A DNA stretch of 42,916 nt from Akkermansia muciniphila (lineage in GTDB: Bacteria > Verrucomicrobiota > Verrucomicrobiia > Limisphaerales > SXQI01), in NCBI GenBank assembly GCA_945867235.1, contig CAMBHS010000005.1, positions 1 through 42,916 of the forward strand, given 5' to 3'. The position numbers were made by a program, and so were the translations under genes. Under the pieces are notes generated by a model. The model had not been told where the DNA came from. It saw only the letters and a list, made by a program, of their open reading frames with translations, and ran no database searches. This document shows positions 18,373-27,948 of this stretch, piece after piece. Numbering within the stretch: the first letter of the stretch is position 1; every line of letters starts with the position of its first letter.

Positions 18373-19785
18373 ATGACAAATTTTATGAGTAGTTCGATCA
18401 AACCAAGCGAAACAATGGACCGGACCAAGTCCCCCATCGTTCCAACGGCTTTGATCCTGCTCATTTTGATTAACCTTTTTAATTATCTGGATCGTCAGGT
18501 GCTTTCCGCCGTGGTTCCCAACCTGAAGGAAAGTTTTTTTGGTAAAGATTCGGAGCGAAGCGAGTTTCTGACACAAATGCTCCTCTGGTGTCAGGCACAT
18601 CTGGGCTTTAAACCCGAGAACGCATTGATCGGTGTGCTCTCCATGGCTTTCATGGTGGTTTACATGTTGGGGGCACCCCTATTTGCCCGCCTCGCAGACA
18701 AACATTCTCGATGGGTTTTGATAGGGATCGCGGTTGCGTTATGGAGTGTCGCAAGTTTCGCTTCGGGAATTGCGACCACCTTTGTGGGTTTATTAATCAC
18801 CCGATGCTTTGTGGGGATTGGCGAGTCCGCGTATGGACCGGTAGCTCCAAGTTTAATTTCAGATTTGTATCCCATAAAAAAACGCAGCACGGTGCTGGCT
18901 TGGTTTTACATGGCCATCCCTGTTGGCAGTGCCCTTGGTTATATTCTGGGTGAATTCGTGGCTAAATCTTCCATCGGTCCCTGGGGTCATTCTGCTTTTG
19001 GATTGTCACCTGAGAGTTGGAGGTGGGCCTTTTATCTCGTGATGCCTCCAGGTCTCCTGCTCGGAGCTTGGTGTCTCTGGATGAAAGATCCGCAAGTGGG
19101 TCAATCGGACGGTGCGAACAGGATGCCGAAAAGAAAAATGGCGTGGAAAGAATATCGTGTTTTGCTTGAGACCCCTTCTTTCCTTTATTGCACTTTCGGA
19201 ATGGCTGCGATGACTTTTTCAATCGGAGGCATTGCTTTTTGGATGCCTTATTATCTAGAGAAGGAAAGGCAATTAGGCGGGCATCCCGTGATGATATTTG
19301 GAGGCATCACCGTGATCGCGGGACTGGCGGCCACATTGTTGGGCGGGTTCGCAGGCGACAAACTCCGGACTCGTTTTCCAGGTTCTTATTTCATTGTTTC
19401 CGGCGTCGCCATGTTACTTGGCTTTCCCATGTTATTATTGGTGCTTCAAACGACCAATTCCATGATTTGGGTTTATATGTTTTTAACGTGTTTTTGTTTG
19501 TTCTTCAATACGGGACCAACGGCGACAATCATTGCCAACGTGACTCATCCCGCAATGCGTGCGCGCGCTTTCGCGGTTAACATTTTTGTTATTCATGCCT
19601 TGGGGGATGTGATTTCGCCGCTCATCATCGGCATACTCAGCGACCATTATCAGGATATGGGAAAAGCGTTTTGGGTGGTCGCATTCATGTTTCTGGTCGG
19701 AGGTGTCCTTTGGTTGATGGGTGCCCGTCACTTGGAAAAGGATACAGCCAGTGCAGCAGGGAAATTCAACTTCCAAAAAACTTAA
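18373..19785 (+). CDS. MFS transporter, Spinster-like
   Basis: This is an integral membrane protein of about 470 residues with roughly 12 hydrophobic helices. The first helix contains NLFNYLDRQVLSAVVP, the signature of Spinster-like major facilitator proteins. The loop between helices 2 and 3 reads ARLADKHSRW, the MFS motif. The loop between helices 8 and 9 carries GGFAGDKLRTRFPG, the matching C-terminal version. A long loop before helix 2 (about 50-75) is somewhat unusual. The substrate is unknown; lipids, organic acids and sugars are all possible for this group. The start is uncertain: ATGs at 18373, 18385 and 18415 are in frame. Confidence 0.88.
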   Translation: MTNFMSSSIKPSETMDRTKSPIVPTALILLILINLFNYLDRQVLSAVVPNLKESFFGKDSERSEFLTQMLLWCQAHLGFKPENALIGVLSMAFMVVYMLGAPLFARLADKHSRWVLIGIAVALWSVASFASGIATTFVGLLITRCFVGIGESAYGPVAPSLISDLYPIKKRSTVLAWFYMAIPVGSALGYILGEFVAKSSIGPWGHSAFGLSPESWRWAFYLVMPPGLLLGAWCLWMKDPQVGQSDGANRMPKRKMAWKEYRVLLETPSFLYCTFGMAAMTFSIGGIAFWMPYYLEKERQLGGHPVMIFGGITVIAGLAATLLGGFAGDKLRTRFPGSYFIVSGVAMLLGFPMLLLVLQTTNSMIWVYMFLTCFCLFFNTGPTATIIANVTHPAMRARAFAVNIFVIHALGDVISPLIIGILSDHYQDMGKAFWVVAFMFLVGGVLWLMGARHLEKDTASAAGKFNFQKT

Positions 19786-19794
19786 ATCCTTTGA

Positions 19795-19816
19795 AAAGGA
19801 AAGCCTAGTTTCCTTT
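19795..19816 (+). repeat. Hairpin in the MFS-DUF6807 gap
   Basis: AAAGGAAA (19795-19802) and TTTCCTTT (19809-19816) form a perfect eight-pair stem with a GCCTAG loop, between the MFS stop codon and the DUF6807 start at 19827. A short pyrimidine tract follows, not a T run. It could be a weak terminator or an mRNA processing element. Confidence 0.45.
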
Positions 19817-19826
19817 CCACTGAATC

Positions 19827-21044
19827 ATGAATAGGAATTGTCTCAATTATTTCGTAGCCCTTGTTTGGATTGCGTTCTCTGTTTCCCCATTGATGGCTGC
19901 CTCGAGCTCCATTGTGGAAATCAAATCAAGAGGCTTCGTTCAAACCAATGTGCCTGTTTCGCTGATTCTCAACGATAAACTTTCCCTCTCCGACCTCGCT
20001 GAATCGGAGGAGCCGAATGCTCCTCGCATCCCGACCCAATTCAAAGGGGGTCATCTCACTTTCGTTCTGCCACATATCGCCGCGAAAGATACGAAACGAT
20101 TTTATTTGGTTCCAAAAAAGAACGGCACCTCTACCCTGCTTAGAATTGTCGCAAGCAATGAAACTCTGTCGATTAATCAGGGGGCTGCATTGCGATTTCA
20201 GTACGCCGTCGGAAATGGGGTGTTGCCCGGTTCCCATGTTCCAGAACTTTTTCGACGTGCCGGTTTTATCCACCCTCTGCGCACCGCCAAAGGCCAAGTC
20301 ATCACCGATAGTTATGCGAACAACCACCTTCATCATCACGGGCTATGGTTCGCTTGGACCAAAACGGTATTTGACGGACGCCAGCCCGACTTTTGGAATA
20401 TGGGGCAAAGCAAAGGCTCGGTGCGATTTACGGGATTGGCCGATGCTTGGGCAAATGCAGTTACCGCAGGATTCGAGGCGGATTATGAGTATGTGGACAA
20501 AACGAGTCGTCCCGAAGAAATCGCCATGCGTGAGCATTGGATCGTCAGCACCTATAACACTCAACCCACTCAGGATTCGTATATCATTGATTTCGTTTCC
20601 ACCCACCTGACTGACAATAAACCATTATCGTTGCCGAAGTATCATTACGGGGGATTGGGATTCAGGGGGTTGGAATCTTGGAACGGTCAAAAAAACTTTT
20701 CCATATTAACTTCGGAAGGAGCGACTAACCGGATCGCAGCAAATGGCACTCGTTCCCGTTGGTGCTACATGGGAGGAACTACCCCCCAGGGAATGGCAGG
20801 GATTGTAATCCTGTGTGCTCCTGAGAATTACCGGTTTCCTCAACCGATCCGAATACATCCAGACGAACCGTTTTTTTGTTATGCTCCTTCCCAACTCGGA
20901 GATTGGGTCATCCAAAAATCAGAACCCTATGTGAGCCGCTACCGGTTTATCATTTTAGATGGATCACCGAACCAGCAACAAATAGAGAATTGGTGGCGAG
21001 ATTTCGCATTTCCTCCAGTAGCTTCATTGGTAATTAAACCGTGA
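19827..21044 (+). CDS. Secreted DUF6807 (PmoA-like) family protein
   Basis: The product has 405 residues with a signal peptide (about 1-25, ending PLMAAS). The conserved core of the DUF6807 family is clear: HPLRTAKGQVITDSYANNHLHHHGLWFAW with a histidine cluster (His167, 169-171), then DFWNMGQSKG and, later, YHYGGLGFRG. The family is widespread in Planctomycetes and Verrucomicrobia, and its name refers to a weak methane-oxygenase annotation, not to proven chemistry. Clustered histidines suggest a metal or carbohydrate-binding site outside the cytoplasm. It lies downstream of the MFS transporter, so a link to uptake of a degradation product is possible. Confidence 0.82.
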   Translation: MNRNCLNYFVALVWIAFSVSPLMAASSSIVEIKSRGFVQTNVPVSLILNDKLSLSDLAESEEPNAPRIPTQFKGGHLTFVLPHIAAKDTKRFYLVPKKNGTSTLLRIVASNETLSINQGAALRFQYAVGNGVLPGSHVPELFRRAGFIHPLRTAKGQVITDSYANNHLHHHGLWFAWTKTVFDGRQPDFWNMGQSKGSVRFTGLADAWANAVTAGFEADYEYVDKTSRPEEIAMREHWIVSTYNTQPTQDSYIIDFVSTHLTDNKPLSLPKYHYGGLGFRGLESWNGQKNFSILTSEGATNRIAANGTRSRWCYMGGTTPQGMAGIVILCAPENYRFPQPIRIHPDEPFFCYAPSQLGDWVIQKSEPYVSRYRFIILDGSPNQQQIENWWRDFAFPPVASLVIKP

Positions 21045-21066
21045 TCCCTTTGTCAAAAATGAATTA

Positions 21067-21957
21067 ATGATGAAATCTAAACAACAATCATTCCCGCTCG
21101 ATTTAAGTATGAAAACTGAGTTTTGTTTTTTCCATGGCGATTGCATCGAAGGAATGCGCCAACTCGGCGAGTCCACCGTGGATGTGGTAGTGACCTCCCC
21201 TCCCTATAACTTGGGAATTTCATACGCCTCCTACGATGACAAACAGACCCGTACGGAATACTTGAAGTGGACGTTGGAATGGATCACTGAAGTGCAACGG
21301 GTGCTGCGGCCTAACGGATCATTTTTTCTGAATGTGGGAGCCGCTCCCTCTAATCCCACGATGCCTCACGAAATCATTCTAGCTGTGCGTGATCTCTTCG
21401 TGTTGCAAAACACCTTTCATTGGATCAAGTCGATTTCGATCACAACTCGAGATAATACAACAATTTCTGCTGGGCATTTTAAACCTTTGAATTCGAAACG
21501 ATTCATCACCGATTGTCATGAATTTGTTTTTCACCTCACAAAATCAGGAACCACAGAATTGGATCGCCTAGGAATCGGGGTGCCGTATTCCGACAAAAGC
21601 AACATTGCCCGTTGGTCGCACACGGGGGGTGTTGACAAGCGGTGTCGAGGCAATGCCTGGTTTATCCCCTATCAGACCATTCGGAGTCGTGCTGGTGAAC
21701 GTCCCCATCCGGCAACCTTTCCCGTGGAACTTCCTCTCAACTGCGTCAAATTACATGGGAATGTGGCGAACACGGTGATGATGGATCCCTTCCTAGGCAT
21801 TGGTCACTCCGCCTTAGCGGCTCGGGATGCAGGTGTAAAACAATTCATAGGTTTCGAGATAGATCGGGGTTACATCGAGACAGCAGCAGACTCTCTGGGA
21901 TTGCCGCTGGATCAAATCATGGCGATCAAGAAACCTACGCCCGTAGATAAGATTTAA
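21067..21957 (+). CDS. Solitary beta-class DNA methyltransferase
   Basis: The product has 296 residues. Catalytic motif IV is TSPPYNLG (43-50), and the AdoMet-binding motif follows near the C-terminus as DPFLGIGHSALAARDAG and then FIGFEID. This order (IV before I) is the beta class. SPPY is commoner in N4-cytosine enzymes but also occurs in N6-adenine ones, so the modified base is open. No restriction endonuclease or specificity subunit is seen nearby, so it is probably an orphan regulatory methyltransferase. In-frame ATGs at 21070 and 21109 are alternative starts. Its 3' end overlaps the converging TauE/SafE gene by 23 bases. Confidence 0.9.
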   Translation: MMKSKQQSFPLDLSMKTEFCFFHGDCIEGMRQLGESTVDVVVTSPPYNLGISYASYDDKQTRTEYLKWTLEWITEVQRVLRPNGSFFLNVGAAPSNPTMPHEIILAVRDLFVLQNTFHWIKSISITTRDNTTISAGHFKPLNSKRFITDCHEFVFHLTKSGTTELDRLGIGVPYSDKSNIARWSHTGGVDKRCRGNAWFIPYQTIRSRAGERPHPATFPVELPLNCVKLHGNVANTVMMDPFLGIGHSALAARDAGVKQFIGFEIDRGYIETAADSLGLPLDQIMAIKKPTPVDKI

Positions 21958-22714
21958 CCACATCCCAAGCCAGCTTCACGATCAATGCAGTGACCACAAA
22001 AAGAAAAACCCGGCGCACAAATTGCCCTCCTTTCAGAATAGCCAGTTGGGAACCTAGCTTGGAGCCGAGTATATTGCAGATACCCATCGGGATCGCATAT
22101 TCATACAAGATTAGTCCTTTTGATGCGAAGTAAAGGACAGCGGCCAAATTGGTCGCTAGGTTGATTACTTTCGCACTAGCACTGGCCACGAGAAAATCGA
22201 AACCGAATAACCGAACAAAAATAAAGATAAGAAAAGCACCTGTTCCAGGTCCAAAAAAACCATCATAAAAACCGATACAGACACCGGTGCAAATGCCATA
22301 GATCATTGCCCGCTCGTTTGAGATTCTCGCAGGCACTTGTGGTCCGGTTTTCCTTTTTGAATAGGTGAAAATAGCGACATAACACAAAAGCCCTATGACC
22401 AATGGCTTCAGCAACTCGGGTCTGATTAGGGTGACGATGGCAGCCCCTAACATTGAAAAAACAAAAGCAGCCCCCGCAGATGGAGTGACAATGTGCCAAG
22501 GAATCTTGACTCGCTTTGCATAATGACCCACAGCGACGGCCGTGCCACAAATCGACGAAAGTTTATTGGTTCCAAAAACGACTGAGGGAACTGCGGTGAG
22601 CGATGCTGGAAGAAACAAAAATAGGGCGGGCAGTTGAATCAACCCTCCACCACCGGCAACTGCATCAACCAATCCAGCAAAAAATGCAAATCCGCAAAGG
22701 AGCACTAACGTCAT
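21935..22714 (-). CDS. TauE/SafE family membrane permease
   Basis: The product has 259 residues with about eight hydrophobic helices. The family signatures are the N-terminal GLVDAVAGGGGLIQLP and the central GFYDGFFGPGTGAF. Members of TauE/SafE (formerly DUF81) export sulfite, sulfoacetate or related organosulfonates, or act in taurine metabolism; which applies here cannot be told. No sulfur genes surround it. It is divergent from recQ and converges on the methyltransferase gene, with overlapping 3' ends. Confidence 0.9.
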   Translation of the reverse strand: MTLVLLCGFAFFAGLVDAVAGGGGLIQLPALFLFLPASLTAVPSVVFGTNKLSSICGTAVAVGHYAKRVKIPWHIVTPSAGAAFVFSMLGAAIVTLIRPELLKPLVIGLLCYVAIFTYSKRKTGPQVPARISNERAMIYGICTGVCIGFYDGFFGPGTGAFLIFIFVRLFGFDFLVASASAKVINLATNLAAVLYFASKGLILYEYAIPMGICNILGSKLGSQLAILKGGQFVRRVFLFVVTALIVKLAWDVVKSYLRA

Positions 22715-22778
22715 GATGCAAAAATTGTATCGAACTAAGTGCCCACGGTATAAACTTTAGTCAGCAAGTCAATTGACC

Positions 22779-24671
22779 ATGACCAATCGTCCTCAACCGC
22801 AGGAAAATCCGAGCCATGAAAAACAACTGCTTAACCTGACTAAGCAGTATTTTGGATTTGCCAACTTCCGCCAGCATCAACTCGCTATCATGAACGACGT
22901 GATTGCTGGCCACGATGTGCTGGCTCTACTGCCCACCGGAGGCGGAAAATCGCTTTGTTTCCAAGTTCCTGCGTTGCACCTCACCGGTTTAACAGTCGTC
23001 ATCTCTCCATTAATCGCCCTGATGAAGGATCAGGTTGATGGATTGCAAGCTGTGGGAATTCCTGCAACGTTTTTAAATTCTTCGTTGAAGGGGGAAAAAT
23101 CCCGTGCTCGATTGCGTGGGTTGCACGCAGATGAATTTCGGTTGCTTTATCTCTCGCCGGAACGCGTGATGTTGGATGGCATGCTAGAGGATTTGAAAAA
23201 ATGGAATGTGGCTCTTTTTGCGATTGATGAAGCGCATTGCATCAGCGAGTGGGGTCACGATTTTCGTCCAGAGTATCGTGGGCTGGCGATGTTGCGTTCA
23301 GAATTTCCGACTACTCCCATGTTGGCCCTAACCGCAACAGCCACCGAACGCGTGCGTGTCGATATCATCAGAATGCTGCAGTTACGGGATGTGCGATGCT
23401 ATGTGGCGAGCTTTAACCGTCCCAATCTGCGGTATTCCGTTGTTCGCCGTGAAAAGGGATACGACCAATTACGTAACTTCATTAAATCACGTCCCCGCGA
23501 ATCTGGGATCGTGTATAGCCAAAGCCGCAAAACTTCAGACAGCCTCGCCGAAAAATTGTCGGATGATAACGTCCCAGCCCTCCCTTACCATGCAGGTTTA
23601 ACTACAAAGGAACGAAGTGATCACCAGGATCAGTTTTTGCGTGATGATACCCGTGTCATTCGTGCCACCATCGCTTTCGGCATGGGAATCAACAAACCGA
23701 ATGTCAGGTATGTGATTCATTACGACCTCCCAAAAAACCTTGAAGGATACTACCAGGAAACCGGGCGAGCCGGTAGAGATGGGTTGCCTAGCGAATGCCT
23801 GCTCCTCTTCAGCGCAGGGGATGTCGTGAAATATGATGTGTTCATCAAAGAAAAAACCGATGAACAAGAACGCATCATGGCTCGAAGTCAGTTGCGCCAA
23901 ATGGTGGACTATGCCGAATTCTCGGACTGTCGGCGGGCAAAGCTGCTGGCTTACTTTGGCGAAACAGATGCTCCTGCAAATTGTGCATCCTGCGACAACT
24001 GTCTTTCTCCTCGTCAAACCTATGACGGCACGGTGTCAGCACAAAAATTACTTTCCTGCGTGTATCGGATCAAGGAACGCACTGGATACGGTTTTGGTCT
24101 TGCACACACCACTGCCATTCTTGTCGGATCAAAAGATAAGAAAATCTTAGATCGTCACCATGATCAACTTTCCACCTATAATATCGGGCAGGAGCATACT
24201 TTATCTCAATGGTCGGAGATCGGCCGTGAATTGATCAGGGCGGGTTATTTGTGTCAAAACACCGAACGCGGCAATGCTTTGGAACTCACCGCAGAGGGGA
24301 AAATGGCTCTTAAAGATCGGAGACCCATCACATTAACCTCCGCACTCGCCGGGAATTCGACAAAGTCTTCACCAAACATTTCCACTCCAAAAAAGAAATG
24401 GGATTCAGGTGCCATTGACTGCGACGAGGAACTATTCGATCAACTCCGTGTATTACGAAGAAAACTGTCTAACGAACGTGAAGTCGCCGCTTTCATTATT
24501 TTCTCGGATTTATCCTTGCGGGGTATGGCGCGCTTTTATCCACAGACAGAGGTGGAAATGTGCCGAATCAACGGCATTGGAGCAAAAAAGTGGGTGGATT
24601 TCGGAGAAATTTTTATCGCTGAGATTCGCAGCTATTTACAGAACCACCCACGAATCCCATTCGAGTCATAG
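22779..24671 (+). CDS. recQ: ATP-dependent DNA helicase RecQ
   Basis: RecQ is a 3'-5' DNA helicase of recombination and repair. The product has 630 residues from ATG 22779; a TTG at 22773 is also in frame. Walker A is LPTGGGKS (51-58), followed by SPLIALMKDQ, the DEAH box IDEAHCISEWGHDFRPEY, the ALTATAT motif III and motif VI QETGRAGRDG. The RecQ zinc site is complete (CRRAKLLAYFGE, then CASCDNC), followed by a winged-helix RQC domain. A C-terminal HRDC domain begins about residue 540 (FDQLRVLRRKLSNE). This is the full classical bacterial architecture. Confidence 0.97.
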   Translation: MTNRPQPQENPSHEKQLLNLTKQYFGFANFRQHQLAIMNDVIAGHDVLALLPTGGGKSLCFQVPALHLTGLTVVISPLIALMKDQVDGLQAVGIPATFLNSSLKGEKSRARLRGLHADEFRLLYLSPERVMLDGMLEDLKKWNVALFAIDEAHCISEWGHDFRPEYRGLAMLRSEFPTTPMLALTATATERVRVDIIRMLQLRDVRCYVASFNRPNLRYSVVRREKGYDQLRNFIKSRPRESGIVYSQSRKTSDSLAEKLSDDNVPALPYHAGLTTKERSDHQDQFLRDDTRVIRATIAFGMGINKPNVRYVIHYDLPKNLEGYYQETGRAGRDGLPSECLLLFSAGDVVKYDVFIKEKTDEQERIMARSQLRQMVDYAEFSDCRRAKLLAYFGETDAPANCASCDNCLSPRQTYDGTVSAQKLLSCVYRIKERTGYGFGLAHTTAILVGSKDKKILDRHHDQLSTYNIGQEHTLSQWSEIGRELIRAGYLCQNTERGNALELTAEGKMALKDRRPITLTSALAGNSTKSSPNISTPKKKWDSGAIDCDEELFDQLRVLRRKLSNEREVAAFIIFSDLSLRGMARFYPQTEVEMCRINGIGAKKWVDFGEIFIAEIRSYLQNHPRIPFES

Positions 24672-24719
24672 ACGTTTTCCACCGAGGCAGTGTTCAGTTG
24701 AGCGAATCAGGCCTCCCAA

Positions 24720-27700
24720 TTATGGCTTTGTGATAGGTTCCAATGGCATGACGCCGTATTGACCTAAGGCGGACCAGAACCCATCAATTACTGAACCGTT
24801 GATCACAGGTTGAGCCCAATAATAACAACCGGGCGACTCAGAATATGCGATCCCTTGGAGTGTATTGGGATCGTAAAGAGTCATGTCAGAAGAGGTGCGG
24901 ACAAGGATTTGACCAGCGATGGAACTCAACTCCTGAGCCGGCGTTGGAAGGAGTATCGAGGAAACCCGTTCCAAGTCACCCTTTTGGTTTAACTGTAACT
25001 TCTCAAGAACTGATTTAGAATTTTTCTCGTCTGTGATTCCAAGAAAAACTTGCCCATCTAGGATGGTGACTGGGTGCGGCCAAAAGTTGGAAAGGCGATT
25101 TGATGTGATCGAGAACGCTTTCACCCCATCATAGGACGCCACGTCGAGATATTCATGGTATCCCGTAACAGAATTATCCTGTGGGTGGTAACCCACCATA
25201 TAAAGAATACTGCCATCCTTGGAAATCCCTTTGAGATCATTCGGGATGCTAGTCCCCGGCCGAGATGCAGGAAGCGTTGGATCCGTAAAATCAACCACGT
25301 CCAAATAAATATTGTTCAGGTAGGAAACCGTGACCGAATCCTTAGGGTCGGGCGTTTGGGTTGTGACCACTTCGTATTCATGATGGCTGGAATAAAGCAG
25401 TGTACCAGACTGAAATACAGCACTTCCACCCGACCATGCATTGGTTCCGGCGACATAGGTTGAGAGCGCCTTGGGTTGCTTCACATCGTTAACACCAACG
25501 GAAAAGAATGTCTGATTGCCGCCATACCCGCCCCAAAATGACATCCTCATGTAATACCCCCAATATTGCTGCTGTTGAGATGCCCAAACGAGGACATCCG
25601 GCTTGGGCCAAAATGCAGTGAGGTCGTTCACAGAGGCGTTGGAGTCAACCTTGTTATCCGTGAATCCCAATAGGGTCAGATTGGATGGCTTGGATGCATC
25701 AATGATCGTGGTGCGAAGATCCGAGCTGATATTGGAACCGTTATCGCCTACTGGCTCCAAATCCATCAGCATCCCTTTCCCATAATAACCGCCATAGGAG
25801 GATTGCGAGGCCTGGGCAATATACAGCTTATCTTTATTTAATTGGATTCCGACAATGGGTAAATTCGTGGTGAGCACCAAGGTCTGGATTATTTCATCTG
25901 GCTGCGTGGAAGTCGTGACGAGAATCCGAGAACCGTTTCCATCATCCGCAGCGAGTTGCAATAAATATCCGCCGACGGGAATGACGTGGGTCACATTCCA
26001 CGAAAGAACAAGTTCTGCCTTCACCTCAGGACGATCCCTGTCTGGAGCCGCGACACTGAGCAGGCGATTGCTGTCGATCGAAAAAATGTGATCCTTGACC
26101 ATGGTGGCTCGGCGTGGAGCAAAGGCGTGTGGGATCACTCCTCGCAGGGATAGCGAGGATCGATTGAAATCGATCAGTTGCATCCCATGAGTAACGGTCC
26201 AGTTGGTGGAGGAACTCTGCCAAGGCAATAAAATCAAGCCCGCATCCGTGAGCACATTGAAAGCTTTTTCGTCGTTGTTGGCTTCGCTCGAAGACCAGTT
26301 ACCCCCCAGCATTTCACGATCAATCAAAAGAGGGTTCGTCACATCGGCAACATCGAACAAGGAAACCGTCACATGCCAACCGTTGGTGGTATCGATACCA
26401 ACGGATAACAGACGATCGCCCATGGGATGCAGGTAGGTGGACCAACCCGGCACATGGAGTTCGCCTTTGATCTGGGGTTTGGATGGATTACTCAAATCAA
26501 CAATCCACAACGGATCAATTCTTAAAAAAGTGACGATATAAACCTTATCCCCGTCAAAACGCGTCGCATACAACTGCTCACCTGCCGCCAACTCTAATCG
26601 TCCGAGGGCATTGGGTTTGTTGGGATCGGTAATGGAATAAGTTTGCAATAAGGTAACCCAACGGCGGGATTCATTCCAAGTTTGAGAGATCACCGTCAAG
26701 ACCTCTCCATTTTGGTGGATCTTAAATTTATCAGGGATAGTACCGGCAATATTGATGGATCCTGCGAGCTTCATTGCGCCATCGGGTGCGGAAATATCGA
26801 TCAGTTGCAACCGGGAGGAATTCCAATCTGACGCTTGGGTGCCCACGAAGAAAAACTGTTCGCTAGCCGCGACCATATTGTTATATCCGTCAAAAGTCAG
26901 ACTCCCTTTGACAACAGGAACCAATGGATCTGCTAGGTCAAAGGAGCTCACGACACTCGACCAAGTCCAATAGGTTTTGGTGCCATCTTCAACCTGACGA
27001 TAAGCCTGAGTGGAAACATAAAGAGCCGAACCTACCATGCGACTTTCCTGAATCCAGCCCATGACGGGAAGCTTCGAAACCAGCGTGGGTTTTCCATCCT
27101 TTACCTGAAGAATGATCACCAAGTTGCGGTCAGAGCCGGTGCCATAGCAATTGTCACGAGCAAGAAGAACCACAAAGCCGCTCGGCAGCACATACATCTG
27201 TTCACCGGCCGCAGGTAATTCATAGGTGCCTGTTAACTTGGGTGATTCGGGATCCTGGATATCTATGACCTGCAATCCTCGATACTGATTGTAGTAATAA
27301 ATGGTCGAACCCTCCACTTTCCAAATGTCCGATTCCGTCACCGACCTCGAAGAATCGGTAGTGGAGTTCTTAGATTCTGGGGTCACTGCAGTCGTGTTGA
27401 ATACTGGGGGACCATCCGTCACCGCATTCAAATCCCCAGAAACCTTTTCGCCGACGAATTTGTTTGTGCCTTTATAAAAATGTTCCGGCAGCGGCTCGCC
27501 TTCATCCCCTCGGACGCGAAGCAATTCCAATTCCGCCTTTACTGGCAGTGAAAAAACGGTGGATGCCCCCTTGCCATCGAGTCGATTAACAGCCCGGGGA
27601 ATCCACGCACTTCCTACCGCCCTTGTGCGGCTCTCCAATGTGACTTTGCGCAGCCCTTCCGAAACATCGACTGTGACAATGACATTGGTCCGATTGATCT

Positions 27701-27818
27701 CAATGTTTATGATCTTCGGAGCGACAGGCCCTGCGAGAACTGTTCCGGCAACCGAGACTAAAAGAAAAAAACCTACGAAAAATTGAGCTATTGGAGAATT
27801 TCTGAGATTTTGGTTCAT
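24720..27818 (-). CDS. Large secreted beta-propeller protein
   Basis: The product has about 1032 residues. A signal peptide (MNQNLRN, then a hydrophobic stretch ending TVLAGP) is followed by an Ig-like N-terminal region (about 35-110). Many propeller blades then repeat LVIVD-like units such as QVIDIQDPESPKL, QLIDISAPDG, WIVDLSNPSKPQIKG and SLFDVADVTNPLL. The overall pattern matches the 'beta-propeller domain' family of secreted proteins (Beta_propel). Its ligand is unknown. An upstream in-frame start exists, but ATG 27818 has GGAAAGGG eight bases before it and starts the signal peptide. A good promoter lies directly upstream. The gene is monocistronic and converges with recQ. Confidence 0.85.
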   Translation of the reverse strand: MNQNLRNSPIAQFFVGFFLLVSVAGTVLAGPVAPKIINIEINRTNVIVTVDVSEGLRKVTLESRTRAVGSAWIPRAVNRLDGKGASTVFSLPVKAELELLRVRGDEGEPLPEHFYKGTNKFVGEKVSGDLNAVTDGPPVFNTTAVTPESKNSTTDSSRSVTESDIWKVEGSTIYYYNQYRGLQVIDIQDPESPKLTGTYELPAAGEQMYVLPSGFVVLLARDNCYGTGSDRNLVIILQVKDGKPTLVSKLPVMGWIQESRMVGSALYVSTQAYRQVEDGTKTYWTWSSVVSSFDLADPLVPVVKGSLTFDGYNNMVAASEQFFFVGTQASDWNSSRLQLIDISAPDGAMKLAGSINIAGTIPDKFKIHQNGEVLTVISQTWNESRRWVTLLQTYSITDPNKPNALGRLELAAGEQLYATRFDGDKVYIVTFLRIDPLWIVDLSNPSKPQIKGELHVPGWSTYLHPMGDRLLSVGIDTTNGWHVTVSLFDVADVTNPLLIDREMLGGNWSSSEANNDEKAFNVLTDAGLILLPWQSSSTNWTVTHGMQLIDFNRSSLSLRGVIPHAFAPRRATMVKDHIFSIDSNRLLSVAAPDRDRPEVKAELVLSWNVTHVIPVGGYLLQLAADDGNGSRILVTTSTQPDEIIQTLVLTTNLPIVGIQLNKDKLYIAQASQSSYGGYYGKGMLMDLEPVGDNGSNISSDLRTTIIDASKPSNLTLLGFTDNKVDSNASVNDLTAFWPKPDVLVWASQQQQYWGYYMRMSFWGGYGGNQTFFSVGVNDVKQPKALSTYVAGTNAWSGGSAVFQSGTLLYSSHHEYEVVTTQTPDPKDSVTVSYLNNIYLDVVDFTDPTLPASRPGTSIPNDLKGISKDGSILYMVGYHPQDNSVTGYHEYLDVASYDGVKAFSITSNRLSNFWPHPVTILDGQVFLGITDEKNSKSVLEKLQLNQKGDLERVSSILLPTPAQELSSIAGQILVRTSSDMTLYDPNTLQGIAYSESPGCYYWAQPVINGSVIDGFWSALGQYGVMPLEPITKP

Positions 27819-27840
27819 GGTATAAACCCTTTCCATTTGC

Positions 27841-27868
27841 AACATAAAATTTGAACCAAGATTGTCAA
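27841..27868 (-). promoter_or_regulatory. Likely sigma-70-type promoter of the beta-propeller gene
   Basis: On the minus strand TTGACA (27868-27863) and TATGTT (27846-27841) are separated by 16 bases. Transcription would start near 27834, leaving a leader of about 16 bases before the ATG. The ribosome binding site GGAAAGGG is at 27834-27827, so the true start may be a few bases earlier. Confidence 0.6.
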
Positions 27869-27948
27869 CGTTAAAATAAACTTAAAAAAAATCTAAAACA
27901 GAGCATTCCGAGGTATTCACAAGCAATAACTGAACCAATATCTCGATG

